From Burkholderiales bacterium (GTDB lineage: Bacteria > Pseudomonadota > Gammaproteobacteria > Burkholderiales > JAHFRG01): a stretch of 64,000 nucleotides of DNA. Positions 9,326 to 17,967 of the stretch are shown here, piece by piece. The notes under the pieces are model-generated. The model was given only the letters and a program-made list of their open reading frames with translations, was not told the DNA's origin and did no database searches. The stretch lies in NCBI GenBank assembly GCA_035543335.1, contig DASZZH010000003.1, positions 1-64,000 of the forward strand. The letters are read 5' to 3'. Each line of letters starts with the position of its first letter. Position 1 is the first letter of the stretch. Position numbers and translations under genes: made by a program.

Positions 9326-10516
9326 TTGGAACTTTCAGCGCGAGTTCAGCTCATCAAACCCTCCCCCACCCTTGCCGTCACCGCCCGCGCGGCCAAGCTT
9401 AAAGCCGAAGGCAAAGACATCATCGGCCTCGGCGCCGGCGAGCCGGATTTCGACACGCCCCAGCACATCAAGGATGCGGCGATTGTCGCCATTAACCAGG
9501 GCTTTACCAAGTACACACCGGTCGGCGGCACGCCCGGCCTGAAAAGCGCAGTCATCGCCAAGTTCAAGCGCGACAACAGCCTGGATTACACCATCAGGCA
9601 GATTCTGGTTTCCTGTGGCGGCAAGCACAGCTTTTTCAACCTGATGCTCTCCCACATCAATCCAGGCGACGAAGTCATCATCCCCGCGCCGTACTGGGTC
9701 TCCTACCCCGATATCGTGTTGATTGCGGAAGGCAAGCCGGTCATCATCGAAGCCGGCATCGGACAAGGGTTTAAGATTACCCCCAGGCAATTGCAGGCGG
9801 CGATCACGCCCAAGACCAAAATGGTGGTCATCAACAGCCCCAGCAATCCCACTGGCGCGGTTTACGACAGGGATGAACTGAAAACGCTGGGCGAGGCGCT
9901 GCGCAAATATCCGCAGGTGCTGATAGCCACCGATGACATGTACGAGCATATTCTGCTCGACCAGGGCAAGTTTGTGAACATTCTCAACGCTTGCCCGGAT
10001 CTCTATCCGCGCACCATGGTGCTAAACGGCGTGTCCAAGGCCTATTCCATGACCGGATGGCGGATCGGCTACGCCGCCGGTCCGGAGCACATCATCACGG
10101 CGATGGAAAACGTGCAGTCGCAAAGCACCTCCAACCCGACCTCGATTTCGCAGGTGGCGGCGGAAGCTGCGTTGAACGGCGACCAGTCGTGCATACAACC
10201 GATGGTCAAGGCATTCCGCGAGCGTCATGCGTTTGTAGTAGAAAAGCTCAACGCCATGCCGGGAGTGAAATGCCTGCCAAGCGGCGGCGCGTTTTACGCC
10301 TTTCCCGACATCAGCGAAGCGGTTGCCCGGCTGCATGCAAAAGGCTTGCTCAAAAACGGCAGCGATATCGCGTTTAGTGAATATCTTCTGGAAAAAGGCG
10401 TAGCGGTAGTGCCGGGGTCTGCGTTCGGCGCGGCGGGCTATATCCGCTTGTCTTTTGCAACATCAATGGAGAATCTCAAGAAAGCGCTGGAGAGGATACA
10501 CCAGGCGCTGATTTAA
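9326..10516 (+). CDS. aspC: Class I aspartate aminotransferase (PLP)
   Basis: The protein has 396 residues and starts at TTG 9326 with AGAGG 8 bases upstream. It is a fold-type I aminotransferase of the Igamma/AspB-AatA group. The PLP lysine is in NGVSKAYSMTGWRIGY near residue 237, and the arginine that holds the substrate carboxylate is in YIRLSFATS near 376. The reaction is aspartate + 2-oxoglutarate to oxaloacetate + glutamate; in proteobacteria this group often also transaminates prephenate. It stands alone, divergent from uvrB and convergent with the AsmA-like gene. Confidence 0.9.
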   Translation: MELSARVQLIKPSPTLAVTARAAKLKAEGKDIIGLGAGEPDFDTPQHIKDAAIVAINQGFTKYTPVGGTPGLKSAVIAKFKRDNSLDYTIRQILVSCGGKHSFFNLMLSHINPGDEVIIPAPYWVSYPDIVLIAEGKPVIIEAGIGQGFKITPRQLQAAITPKTKMVVINSPSNPTGAVYDRDELKTLGEALRKYPQVLIATDDMYEHILLDQGKFVNILNACPDLYPRTMVLNGVSKAYSMTGWRIGYAAGPEHIITAMENVQSQSTSNPTSISQVAAEAALNGDQSCIQPMVKAFRERHAFVVEKLNAMPGVKCLPSGGAFYAFPDISEAVARLHAKGLLKNGSDIAFSEYLLEKGVAVVPGSAFGAAGYIRLSFATSMENLKKALERIHQALI

Positions 10517-10522
10517 TCCGGT

Positions 10523-11878
10523 CTATTTTTCCTGTTTCTCCTGTTTCTCCTGTTTATTTTCTTTTTTGCCAAACAAGTTTTGGGTAAATTCTCCGGCCTT
10601 AATTCCTAGCGAGGTCCCCAATACCGGGCCCAGCAGCACCGTGCCGGCAGCAGCGCCAGCCATGGCTCCGGCAGTCGGCCGCAGCAGCGGATCGTTGACC
10701 GTTCCCGAAACCGCCAGCGGCATGCTCACCAGGTTGATGCCGCTTTTTATTTTCACGCTCAGCGTTCCTGACAATTCCTGATTCGGTGCTATATCCACGT
10801 TGCCATCCGCGCCGAGCATGCCCGATGTTACTTTAATGTTGCGCAGCCGATAGCGCTTGTCGGCGAGCTGCAAATTGCCGGAAAGTTCGTTAAAACGCGT
10901 CTGCCCGCCGCTCGAACCTTCCATGGTGATAAGCTTCACCGCCTGCACCAGATCTACATTGTTGATCACGCCATCGGCGATGCTGAAAGCCATGTCGAGG
11001 TTCGGGTTGTCAATCAGTTGCTCGGCGCTATTGCCGTTGCCGCTAAATTGGCCGTCCGCGGTGAGCTTGCCGCTTAAAGAGGTCTTGGTAAACAGCTTCA
11101 GCAGCGGTTCGATTTCAACTTCTTTAATGTGAAGCTCCCCATTTCCCTTCCAGTCGCCGTGCCAGCTCATTTGCATTTTACCGGTTGCGCTACCGCCGTA
11201 GAGTTTGGCGCTGATTTGCTGCAGGCTGAGATCTTGTTGAGTCGCTCTGCCGTGCATGGATAACTCGTCAATCAACACCGGCTGTGGGATCGGCGGCTGC
11301 CATTTCTTGGCGGCCACATTTAACAGGTAGCTGCCCTTTTCCGGCTTCACTGTGATTTTCAGCTTCTCGTCCGGGCTTGTAATCATCGCCGTTTCGAGTT
11401 TGTTGTCAGATCCGATTTCGGCGTCAGCGTTAAACGGCCCCAGTGTTTGTTTTTTCAACTCCAGGCGCAGATTGTGCAACCGCACTTGCTTGATTCTGAC
11501 GGCTTGTCGCAACGACGAGCTTGATTCAATCCAGACAGGAATTTTATTGAGCACTTCTTGGCGCAGCGTCAAAGTATCAATATCCACGCTTTTCAGCACC
11601 CTGACCGACTCGAACACAGAAGACCAGTCCGGCTCGACGCTGATCTTGCCGATTTTGATATTCCCTGTCCTGCCGACCGTAATCCCACTCAACACGGCGT
11701 GTGGTGTGGGTACCAGCCATATATGCAGCGACTGAATCGTCACTGGTACATGCAGTCTCTCACTGACAAGCTTTTCTATTTCAGGAATATAGGTGCTGAG
11801 CGGGACAAAAAACGGTACGGCGATGAGAACGACAAGCAGCACCGCGCCCGTAATTAACAACCGCTTGAACCATCTCAT
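10523..11878 (-). CDS. AsmA-like inner-membrane-anchored protein
   Basis: The protein has 451 residues when started at ATG 11878 (MRWFKRLL); an upstream in-frame start exists but runs into the tRNA promoter. One N-terminal membrane helix (about 5-25) is followed by a periplasmic beta-rich body with the AsmA-type C-terminal region (NGNSAEQLIDNPNLDMAFSI, GNVDIAPNQELSGTLSVKI). A glycine/alanine-rich segment follows, and the end is a QEK repeat tail encoded by a 9-bp tandem repeat. AsmA-like proteins are linked to phospholipid transport to the outer membrane; the exact role here is unknown. Confidence 0.75.
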   Translation of the reverse strand: MRWFKRLLITGAVLLVVLIAVPFFVPLSTYIPEIEKLVSERLHVPVTIQSLHIWLVPTPHAVLSGITVGRTGNIKIGKISVEPDWSSVFESVRVLKSVDIDTLTLRQEVLNKIPVWIESSSSLRQAVRIKQVRLHNLRLELKKQTLGPFNADAEIGSDNKLETAMITSPDEKLKITVKPEKGSYLLNVAAKKWQPPIPQPVLIDELSMHGRATQQDLSLQQISAKLYGGSATGKMQMSWHGDWKGNGELHIKEVEIEPLLKLFTKTSLSGKLTADGQFSGNGNSAEQLIDNPNLDMAFSIADGVINNVDLVQAVKLITMEGSSGGQTRFNELSGNLQLADKRYRLRNIKVTSGMLGADGNVDIAPNQELSGTLSVKIKSGINLVSMPLAVSGTVNDPLLRPTAGAMAGAAAGTVLLGPVLGTSLGIKAGEFTQNLFGKKENKQEKQEKQEK

Positions 11879-11911
11879 GGCCGATTTACCTGTCTTTTCC
11901 GCGAGTTTTGA

Positions 11912-11940
11912 TTGACCGCCAACGCCCGAAACGCTAACAT
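11912..11940 (+). promoter_or_regulatory. Sigma-70-type promoter for tRNA-Asn
   Basis: TTGACC at 11912-11917 and TAACAT at 11935-11940 are separated by 17 bases, and the tRNA starts 28 bases after the -10. It overlaps the leader of the divergent AsmA-like gene. Confidence 0.65.
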
Positions 11941-11967
11941 AAGCGCGCTTCAAAAGCGCATCCAAAT

Positions 11968-12043
11968 TCCCCGATAGCTCAGTTGGTAGAGCGACGGACT
12001 GTTAATCCGCAGGTCGTAGGTTCGAGCCCTACTCGGGGAGCCA
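11968..12043 (+). tRNA. tRNA-Asn(GTT)
   Basis: The 76-base cloverleaf has acceptor arms TCCCCGA/TCGGGGA, discriminator G, an encoded CCA, anticodon GTT at 12001-12003, and a T-loop GGTTCGAGCC. Its 3' 45 bases form the left attachment repeat of the island that follows. Confidence 0.97.
11999..12043 (+). repeat. Left attachment repeat (att) inside tRNA-Asn
   Basis: These 45 bases from the anticodon loop to the CCA recur exactly at 30303-30347 and in decayed form at 20816-20859. An integrase remnant begins 14 bases beyond. This is the standard mark of site-specific integration into a tRNA 3' end. Confidence 0.9.
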
Positions 12044-12056
12044 AATAAATCAATCA

Positions 12057-12578
12057 CTAGCTCGAAACTAGCTTTTTCTTTTTAAGCTCACCGTGGGGAA
12101 AACGTGGAAAAATATCCACAACCTGCCCACCCCTGCCGGATTCGACACGCGAAGCAGCAACCGCTAGATGCTCAGTTCCATATTTCGCATAACGATCCAC
12201 CATGACGCGGGACTTCCAACCTCCAAGCTCTTTGAGCTCATCGGTGCTGGTGCCCCGTTGGCGATGCCAGGAAGCCCAAGTATGCCGAAGATCATGAAAG
12301 CGAAAATCCTGAAGCCCCGATTTCCTCACCGCTTCAAGCCAGCCGTTATTGCAAATACCCCGTCGGATCGGCTTTCCACGATAAGTAAAACAGTAGCTCT
12401 CATGCTTGCCGCGCTCCACTTCCAGCACCGCCACCGCATCACGGTTTAACGGAACACCTCGCGGCGTTCCATTCTTGGTACGGTCAAGCCAAGCCGTTTT
12501 ACGTTCCAAATCGACTCGGCTCCATTCCAAACCAGTAATCTCGCTCGAACGGCATCCTGTGGCAAGTGCAAAACGCAC
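12057..12578 (-). pseudogene. Tyrosine recombinase (integrase), C-terminal fragment
   Basis: The 173 readable residues are the catalytic half of a phage-type integrase: the first arginine in ATGCRSSEI, HDLRHTWASWH (HxxR), LGGW in place of the second His box, and the nucleophile tyrosine in MVDRYAKYG. The same frame continues upstream without a start to about 12660 (LISVCPPHLAAIV), so the N-terminal arm-binding and SAM-like domains are gone. It lies 14 bases from the tRNA-Asn 3' end, the usual place for the integrase of an island using that tRNA. With the N-terminus lost it is probably inactive. Confidence 0.85.
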
Positions 12579-12610
12579 AATCGCAGCTAAATGTGGCGGG
12601 CAAACCGATA

Positions 12611-12877
12611 TCAGCCGGTTAACTGGGCGACCGCTTTTATGCGATCGGTCTCGCCAAGGACATAAACGAGGAACGCTATCCCTTGCACAAGCGACAACTC
12701 ATAGACAGGCGCCCACCAGACACCGTCACCTAAAAGCTCGCGGAGTTTTTCTTTGGAGGCAGTTCGCAGTACTTCTTGCAGCTGCTTTGACTCCTGCCGA
12801 AACTCCTTCGACTTACGGATAAGGCGCTTGAACTGGTTCTCGGTGAGTTTTCCGTATTCCTTATCAACTATTGTCAT
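12611..12877 (-). CDS. Small hypothetical protein
   Basis: This 88-residue protein starts MTIVDKEYGKLTENQFK, has a charged helical first half (KSKEFRQESKQLQEVLRTASKEKLRELL) and a short hydrophobic stretch (LVQGIAFLVYVL). It overlaps the upstream remains of the integrase frame, so it lies at an old junction. Composition looks protein-like, but I do not recognise the family. It may be an intact island gene or a remnant. Confidence 0.45.
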   Translation of the reverse strand: MTIVDKEYGKLTENQFKRLIRKSKEFRQESKQLQEVLRTASKEKLRELLGDGVWWAPVYELSLVQGIAFLVYVLGETDRIKAVAQLTG

Positions 12878-12962
12878 AAACTCAGGTTACGAAATATGCT
12901 CACAAAAGTCGAGCCCTCCAACTCCTACGAAAAAGCCACTATAATCGGGTAATGTATCCGTA

Positions 12963-12989
12963 GGCCCCCGTGTTACAGTAACGGGGGCC
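12963..12989. terminator. Hairpin GGCCCCCG...CGGGGGCC
   Basis: Arms GGCCCCCG at 12963-12970 and CGGGGGCC at 12982-12989, extended inside by TTA/TAA pairing, make a strong stem. No clear T-run follows on either strand, so termination is uncertain. Confidence 0.4.
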
Positions 12990-13083
12990 GAACACCTGTT
13001 AATACCAAGTTTCTCCTGAAAAATGTCTGCCAAAACGTTTTTGGGTTCCCTCGCAGTATGCGTGGACATGAACGGGACAGTTT

Positions 13084-13873
13084 ATGAAATCACTAATTAC
13101 CACCATTGTCATAGTTGCCCTGCTCGGGCTTTTGGCCTACACGAACCCCAAGATGGCAGATTATGAGCAATTTATACACAACCGAATAATTCAAGACACT
13201 GGGAAACACGACGGCTTCACCAAAACGCTGGGATTGGTGTTGGGGAGCTTTACTAGCAGCTTGATCGCCAATGCAACAAAAATGAAGCGATTATGTATTT
13301 TTGAGTGTCTACGATACTGACCTCGGAAACGAGAGTATTAAGGCCGTCGGAGCGATAAATAACTTTTTTGTGCTGACGCAGCCGCCTTCCGATCACGCAA
13401 AAAATGATCCTCAAAAAGCGTCTGATGGTACAGCACGGCTACCAGTGCCGCCGCTCATGGCCCGGGTCACCGATCTTACTTCCACGCTTTCCTCGGACGA
13501 GCGTGCGGTGCTTGAGCAGAAGCTTGCCTCGTTTGAAAGCCGTAAGGGCGCCCAGATCGCAGTGCTCATCGTTCCCAGTACCCAGCCTGAAACTATCGAT
13601 CGGTACGCTACTCGCGTATTCAACGTTTGGAAGCTTGGCCGCAAAGGCGTCGATGACGGCGTGCTATTGCTGGTGGCGAAGAACGACCGCAGATTACGCA
13701 TCGAGGTCGGCTACGGCCTCGAAGTGGTGCTCAACAATGCCACTGCCAAGCGGATCATTGATGAAATCATCGCTCCAAAGTTTCGCAGCGGTGATTTTTC
13801 CAGCGGCGTTTCTGGCGGCGTAGACACGATCATCGCCCAGCTCGAAGGCAAAGATGTCGCATCGCCTAAATAG
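13084..13873 (+). pseudogene. DUF4359-like N-terminus fused to TPM domain, split by a frameshift
   Basis: The first frame (13084-13320) gives a membrane-anchored start (MKSLITTIVIVALLGLLAYTNPKM) typical of DUF4359 proteins and then shifts. The next frame (entered near 13278, readable to 13873) continues the same family with YVFLSVYDTDLGN. It then passes into a TPM domain (ARVTDLTSTLSSDERAVLEQ, ending GVDTIIAQLEG) of the YgcG/Psb32 type. The join means the gene is either broken or a one-base error is present. Usual TPM proteins have their own signal peptide and a C-terminal membrane helix, both missing here, so the DUF4359-TPM fusion itself looks like a deletion product. Confidence 0.7.
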
Positions 13874-14121
13874 CCGAGCGGAAGCTGCGTTCCGAAACCA
13901 CCGTTCTCGGAGGTTAGAAGTCTTAGCGTTCGGAAGGCCCATCGTCATCGCAGGTTAGAAAAACATGCCTTCGGAGACTCAATTTATCGAAGGTTGGAAA
14001 CCGATGTTAGGTAAGCCCTTGCCGACAGGGGGCTGTCCGCAAGACTTCATTTGAACTCCGTCTACAGGCAAACTATGAATTCGCCCCACACGGCCTACTC
14101 GCAATTCTGAGCGGGTCAGGA

Positions 14122-14859
14122 TTAGCTTCGTAGCATCAATTTCGTTCCCAAGGGGTGACTACATTCCTTGAGCCCGGCAAGCACGGCGACGACGATGCGA
14201 TCGCAGTGCGCACCTGCGAAAGGAAAAACGTCGTCGAAAGAGACCTCGTCAATCTCTCGCGACAGCGCCTCGCGGAGCAGCCTTTTCGCGCGAAAGAAAC
14301 GCGTGCGTACTGTCGCCTCCGGAACGTCGAGAGCGATGGCTGTTTCCTTAACGGTCATTTCCTCCACAGCGCGCAAGATAAAAACGGTGCGCAGCGCGTC
14401 GGGCAACGCGTCGATACTGGCCTCGAGCATTCGGCGCATCTGCATACGCTGCGTGGCGTGCTCGGGTTGCTCGGGTGTGGCTTTATTGAGGTTCGATTCT
14501 GCAGTTTCGCCGTGATGTTCCGCATCTCCGTCCGGGCTAATTAGGTTAGTCCTTCGGCTGCGCTTACGAGAAAGCGCGATTGCTTCATTGACGACGATGC
14601 GCACGAGCCAAGTGGAAAACCTGGCGCGGAAGCGGAAGGCGTCGATCGCACGGCAGGCGGACATGTACGCCTGCTGCATCGCGTCCTCTGCTTCGACGTC
14701 GTCCTTCAGGATGCTGCGCGCGACGCGGAAGAGCATCCGGTTGTAGCGCCGCACCAGCAGCCGGAACGCGTTGTGGTCACCGGCGATGATGCGCCGTACT
14801 AGTTCCGTGTCGCGTAACTTATTTTGGCGTGGTGCGGCAGTTGCAGGCTTGCGTCTCAT
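14122..14859 (-). CDS. ECF-type RNA polymerase sigma factor
   Basis: This 245-residue protein has sigma region 2 (about 22-90: RNRMLFRVARSILKDDVEAEDAMQQAYMSACRAI-like, with the DVEAEDA recognition helix) and region 4 (about 145-200: LPDALRTVFILRAVEEMTVKETA). The two are linked by an acidic segment. The C-terminal 45 residues after region 4 are extra and contain no known domain. Region 3 is absent, as in ECF factors. No anti-sigma gene is visible on either side. It may control the neighbouring island genes for redox proteins, but no target promoter can be shown. Confidence 0.85.
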   Translation of the reverse strand: MRRKPATAAPRQNKLRDTELVRRIIAGDHNAFRLLVRRYNRMLFRVARSILKDDVEAEDAMQQAYMSACRAIDAFRFRARFSTWLVRIVVNEAIALSRKRSRRTNLISPDGDAEHHGETAESNLNKATPEQPEHATQRMQMRRMLEASIDALPDALRTVFILRAVEEMTVKETAIALDVPEATVRTRFFRAKRLLREALSREIDEVSFDDVFPFAGAHCDRIVVAVLAGLKECSHPLGTKLMLRS

Positions 14860-14875
14860 ACTTGTTCTACGCGGA

Positions 14876-15202
14876 TCACCGATAAATGATGATCCCGATC
14901 ACGATAGCCACATCCAAGAGGATCCAGCCGATGCAGGCCAGGTAAATCGTCTTGTCTTGTTTCTGTACGCCATAGACAAACCACAGGCATGCGGAAACGA
15001 GATATGAGCCCCAGGAAAGGAGCGAAACGCCGCCAGCGTCACGACCGACCCAAATAGTGAGCACTTGTGGCACCGTCATCAGCATCGTGAGGACCGAAAG
15101 AGCCCTCAAAACTCGTTCCAGAGCGCTGACGGATGGCGAACCGTGCGGCTCGGTAACGCAGGGACCGTCAGCAGGAAGCATCGTCATCGTGTCGCTCCTC
15201 AA
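14876..15202 (-). CDS. SemiSWEET-like (PQ-loop) small membrane protein
   Basis: The 108-residue protein has three hydrophobic segments after a polar N-terminus and the PQ-loop core VPQVLTIW, followed by GGVSLLSWGSYLVSACLW. This is the layout of SemiSWEET half-transporters, which dimerise to move sugars across the inner membrane. The first 25 residues are unusually polar for the family, so translation may start at a later methionine. The stop lies 16 bases upstream of the sigma factor gene on the same strand, which suggests co-transcription. Confidence 0.7.
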   Translation of the reverse strand: MRSDTMTMLPADGPCVTEPHGSPSVSALERVLRALSVLTMLMTVPQVLTIWVGRDAGGVSLLSWGSYLVSACLWFVYGVQKQDKTIYLACIGWILLDVAIVIGIIIYR

Positions 15203-15273
15203 TATGACCCGCGCTCACGTTGCATCCAGGATCGGATTGCGCCTAGTAGGTGGGTCGCGGGCTACTCCTTCTG

Positions 15274-15513
15274 CTACGCATCTTTGGTTTGTTTGTCACT
15301 ACGAATGTTGGGATAGCTGTCTGCGGCATCGTGACGGTGTTCGTCTTCGTCGTACCAATACAGCTTGCCGGGGGCTTCCCCTTGAGTAATCTTATGCGTT
15401 CCATCGCAGAACGGCTGGGTGTTGGAGAGTCCACAGCCGCAAAGTATTGCGGTTTCACCACCGATGGTCACCGCATAGGGTCTGTTGCGAAAGCGCTTTA
15501 CGAGTCTTGGCAT
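15274..15513 (-). CDS. CDGSH-type iron-sulfur protein
   Basis: This 79-residue protein has the CDGSH 2Fe-2S binding pattern: C25, C27, C36 and H40 in CGCGLSNTQPFCDGTHK. This family holds a redox-active, acid-labile 2Fe-2S cluster and is often tied to iron or redox stress. One motif is present, as in short bacterial members. The C-terminal tail is rich in Asp and His. It sits between the SemiSWEET-like gene and a di-haem peroxidase-like gene, all on the minus strand. Confidence 0.88.
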   Translation of the reverse strand: MPRLVKRFRNRPYAVTIGGETAILCGCGLSNTQPFCDGTHKITQGEAPGKLYWYDEDEHRHDAADSYPNIRSDKQTKDA

Positions 15514-15605
15514 GGTTGCCTCTTGATCGACTGGGTGAAGTCGTTAGTAGCTTGCGTTGTACCGCCCTTGTCTACGAAGTACCCACAGACATTTCATAGC
15601 ACAAA

Positions 15606-15641
15606 GAGGCCAATGGCCCCCTCAAGGGGGCCATTGGCCTC
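15606..15641. terminator. Perfect 17-bp inverted repeat, 2-base loop
   Basis: GAGGCCAATGGCCCCCT and its exact complement flank CA. It lies 22 bases beyond the stop of the di-haem protein gene (minus strand), so it probably ends that transcript, though the following T-tract (TTTGTG) is weak. Confidence 0.6.
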
Positions 15642-15663
15642 CTATACTTCGCCGTTTCCTCTT

Positions 15664-17022
15664 CTACAGCGACTTCAAATACTCAATCAACTCGCTCTTT
15701 TCCTGATCCGTCAGCCCAAGTTTCAACAAGCCATTGTAGTGCTCAAGAACATCCTGCAACGTAGCAAAGCGGCCATCGTGGTAGAAGCCGCCCTTCTGGT
15801 GCGTCCAGAGCCCCGCGAGCGGCGCGGTACGGTACATGTGCGTCGGCGATCGGTCGGCTTGAAAAGAGTCGACACCCATCTCGCTCGGCGTGTGCAGGTT
15901 GTGCCCCGGCTCGGTGAAGAGCGGCGGGACGTGGCAGGTCGCGCACTGCGCCTTCTTGTTGAAGAGGTCTTTCCCGCGCAAGGCCGCCACCTGGTCAAAA
16001 CTGCCTGCAGGCGGCCTCGGCGCCGGGATGGCGATCTGATAGAAGTGCAGAGCGGCCAACTTCGATGTGATCAAGTCAGGCGTTCCCCGCGTATTGCCGG
16101 CGCCGCTCTTCGCCGATACCGCATACTGGTCTTTGTTATTGAGCCGCGCGTCAAAGAAAGTACCCGAGCCGTGCATCTCGGTTGCCGCGACGTAGGCATT
16201 CCAGTACGGAACTGAGCCGAAGCCCGTCCACGTATGAAGATTCACCCCTGCCAAACCGAACGCAGGTGGGATCAGCGTCCCCGCTTGTCCTCCGTCGGGC
16301 CGGAGAGCTTTGCCGTCCTTGTCGAGCTCGGCGTCGAAGCGACCGGGGCCCCAACTGGCGAGTACCTTCTTCACCGTTGCCACATCGACGCCGAGAAGAT
16401 CGGTGAAAGGCTTGAGGTTCGGCGCGAGCGAGACGATGGCGCCGACGTTCAAGTCGCGGTTGGCCCAGCCGTCCAGTCGCTTTCCGATGCCGGAGGCAAA
16501 AGAGTTGTCGACCGTCGAATGGCAGAAGGCGCACTGGATACCCATCGACCGGATCCTGCCCGCGCTGTCGAACTTGCCGGTCACCCCGACCACGGCGTTG
16601 AGCTTGAGCAAGGCGAGAGTGGTGGCCGGATCGTCTAGGTCCACCTTGCCCGCTTTGATCTGCGACACCAGCGCATCGGGCAAAGCCTCCGTGTCCACTT
16701 TGAGGCCGACCGACAGCGCCGTCTTCGGGCTCACTCCGCCTCCGACGCCACCGTTTTTTTCGCCAGCAATGGCTTTGTGCAACTGCAAGGCATCGCCCCA
16801 GAAAGCTTCGGAGCCAAAGGTGTCGAAGCGAAAGATCTGACGGCCTTCGTCCATCATGCGTTGCGCGTGCGCACTGATCTGGCGGTCGTTGTCGGAGAGC
16901 GGTTTTCGGGACGCTTGCGTCTGGGCATTTCCTTGTTCCCCGCTGCCCCATCCGAATCCGATAAGAAGGGTAAACCCAATCAGGACAGAGACTGCAACCA
17001 GCCACATCCCCTTATGTTTCAT
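15664..17022 (-). CDS. Di-haem cytochrome c peroxidase / MauG-like protein
   Basis: The 452-residue protein has an N-terminal membrane or signal segment (residues 7-25) and is exported to the periplasm. Two c-type haem motifs are present: CAFCH at 164-168 and CATCH at 360-364. The region after the second haem (MYRTAPLAGLWTHQKGGFYHDGRF) is the typical CCP/MauG C-terminal domain. Members reduce hydrogen peroxide or carry out oxidative cofactor maturation. Some relatives annotated as cytochrome c oxidoreductases have no known substrate. An insertion of about 100 residues before the first haem makes it longer than classical CCPs (about 330). Confidence 0.85.
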   Translation of the reverse strand: MKHKGMWLVAVSVLIGFTLLIGFGWGSGEQGNAQTQASRKPLSDNDRQISAHAQRMMDEGRQIFRFDTFGSEAFWGDALQLHKAIAGEKNGGVGGGVSPKTALSVGLKVDTEALPDALVSQIKAGKVDLDDPATTLALLKLNAVVGVTGKFDSAGRIRSMGIQCAFCHSTVDNSFASGIGKRLDGWANRDLNVGAIVSLAPNLKPFTDLLGVDVATVKKVLASWGPGRFDAELDKDGKALRPDGGQAGTLIPPAFGLAGVNLHTWTGFGSVPYWNAYVAATEMHGSGTFFDARLNNKDQYAVSAKSGAGNTRGTPDLITSKLAALHFYQIAIPAPRPPAGSFDQVAALRGKDLFNKKAQCATCHVPPLFTEPGHNLHTPSEMGVDSFQADRSPTHMYRTAPLAGLWTHQKGGFYHDGRFATLQDVLEHYNGLLKLGLTDQEKSELIEYLKSL

Positions 17023-17320
17023 GAGGAAACTCCTGTTTGTAAGAGATGAGATTGCTTGATACGAGATTCGTCCAAAAACATCACAAAACCAGAGATGCCT
17101 CTCAATTCAACAGCCAGACACCCCTTTCCTTGCCCCGCGACAGAGCGTAGATACATTGAACCTTTACTCATCCATGAAGGATCTTGAGGCAATTGCTATT
17201 ATATTAGATGAAGCTCAGGCGTCCAACGTTCTGGTGCGGGTAAAGCGCCAGCTGCGCTCTTCGGCGAGGATAAGCCCCATTATGGCGGGGCAGAAGGATA
17301 ACCCGCTGAATTGATGTTCG
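17023..17320. other. Intergenic, no gene seen
   Basis: About 300 bases. The first part is probably the leader of the di-haem gene (minus strand). The rest borders the IS91-type remnant. No gene or RNA is recognisable. Confidence 0.4.
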
Positions 17321-17701
17321 TTGATCGGTAGGTTGGCCCAGTGGAGTGCCTACGAAACGAAGAAGTTTACGGCCCGGACGTCCGCTCATGGCCGAGACGT
17401 GACGGTCGCTAACGACCCAAAGCAGACACTCAGGGGACGACTGAACCCTGCAGACAGAGCGGTATCAGCGCAGCTCATTCGCAAGGTGTACGAAGCCGGT
17501 CCGCTCGCATGCCCCAAGTGCAAGGGGCCGATGCTAGTGATCGCGCTGATCGACGATCCGGCAGTCATCCGACGCATCCTCGAGCACCTGGGCCTGTGGG
17601 CGCCGCGGGCAATGCAACGAAGTCCGCCACTGGGTCCCGAGGCCTGGCCGGTGCACGCCAGCCTGCCCCTCACCTACCACCCGGTTCCCGACATCGCCTG
17701 A
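17321..17701 (+). pseudogene. IS91/IS801-type transposase, C-terminal remnant
   Basis: The 126 readable residues contain ACPKCKGPMLVIALIDDP and VIRRILEHLGLW, followed by PLTYHPVPDIA. This is the C-terminal tail of Y2/HUH transposases of the IS91 family as I know it. The catalytic N-terminal part with the two tyrosines is missing. IS91-like elements move by rolling-circle transposition and often pick up adjacent DNA, so this may mark the entry point of the VWA gene pair that follows. Confidence 0.7.
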
Positions 17702-17967
17702 GCGCAGGGCGGCGCGCCCCGCGCTTGACTTGGCGCTCCCGGGGACTGCATAATTTGCCGCAACTTCCGTTGCGAAGCGCCCCGGCAGCGCGGATCGGAC
17801 GGTGGAGCACGCGCGGGCAGCCCCGATCGCGCGCCATCGGGCGCACCGAGCACCAATCCGGCATCACTGCAGCGTTGCATTGGCACAGGATGCTGGCGAC
17901 GGGCGCATTGATTTTCCTATTTCTTCGTATGACAATCGCCTATATGCGGTAGTAAAAGGGGGTCCCC
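17702..17967. other. IS91-remnant downstream region
   Basis: GC-rich, with several short inverted repeats (for example GCGCGCCATCGGGCGC near 17829). It may hold the replication end of the IS91-type element. A GGGGG ribosome-binding site at 17959-17963 belongs to the next gene. Confidence 0.35.

Noticed and set aside
15250-16215. Plus-strand frame of 321 codons opposite the CDGSH and di-haem genes
   Set aside because: Runs through two well-supported genes on the other strand and has no recognisable domain.
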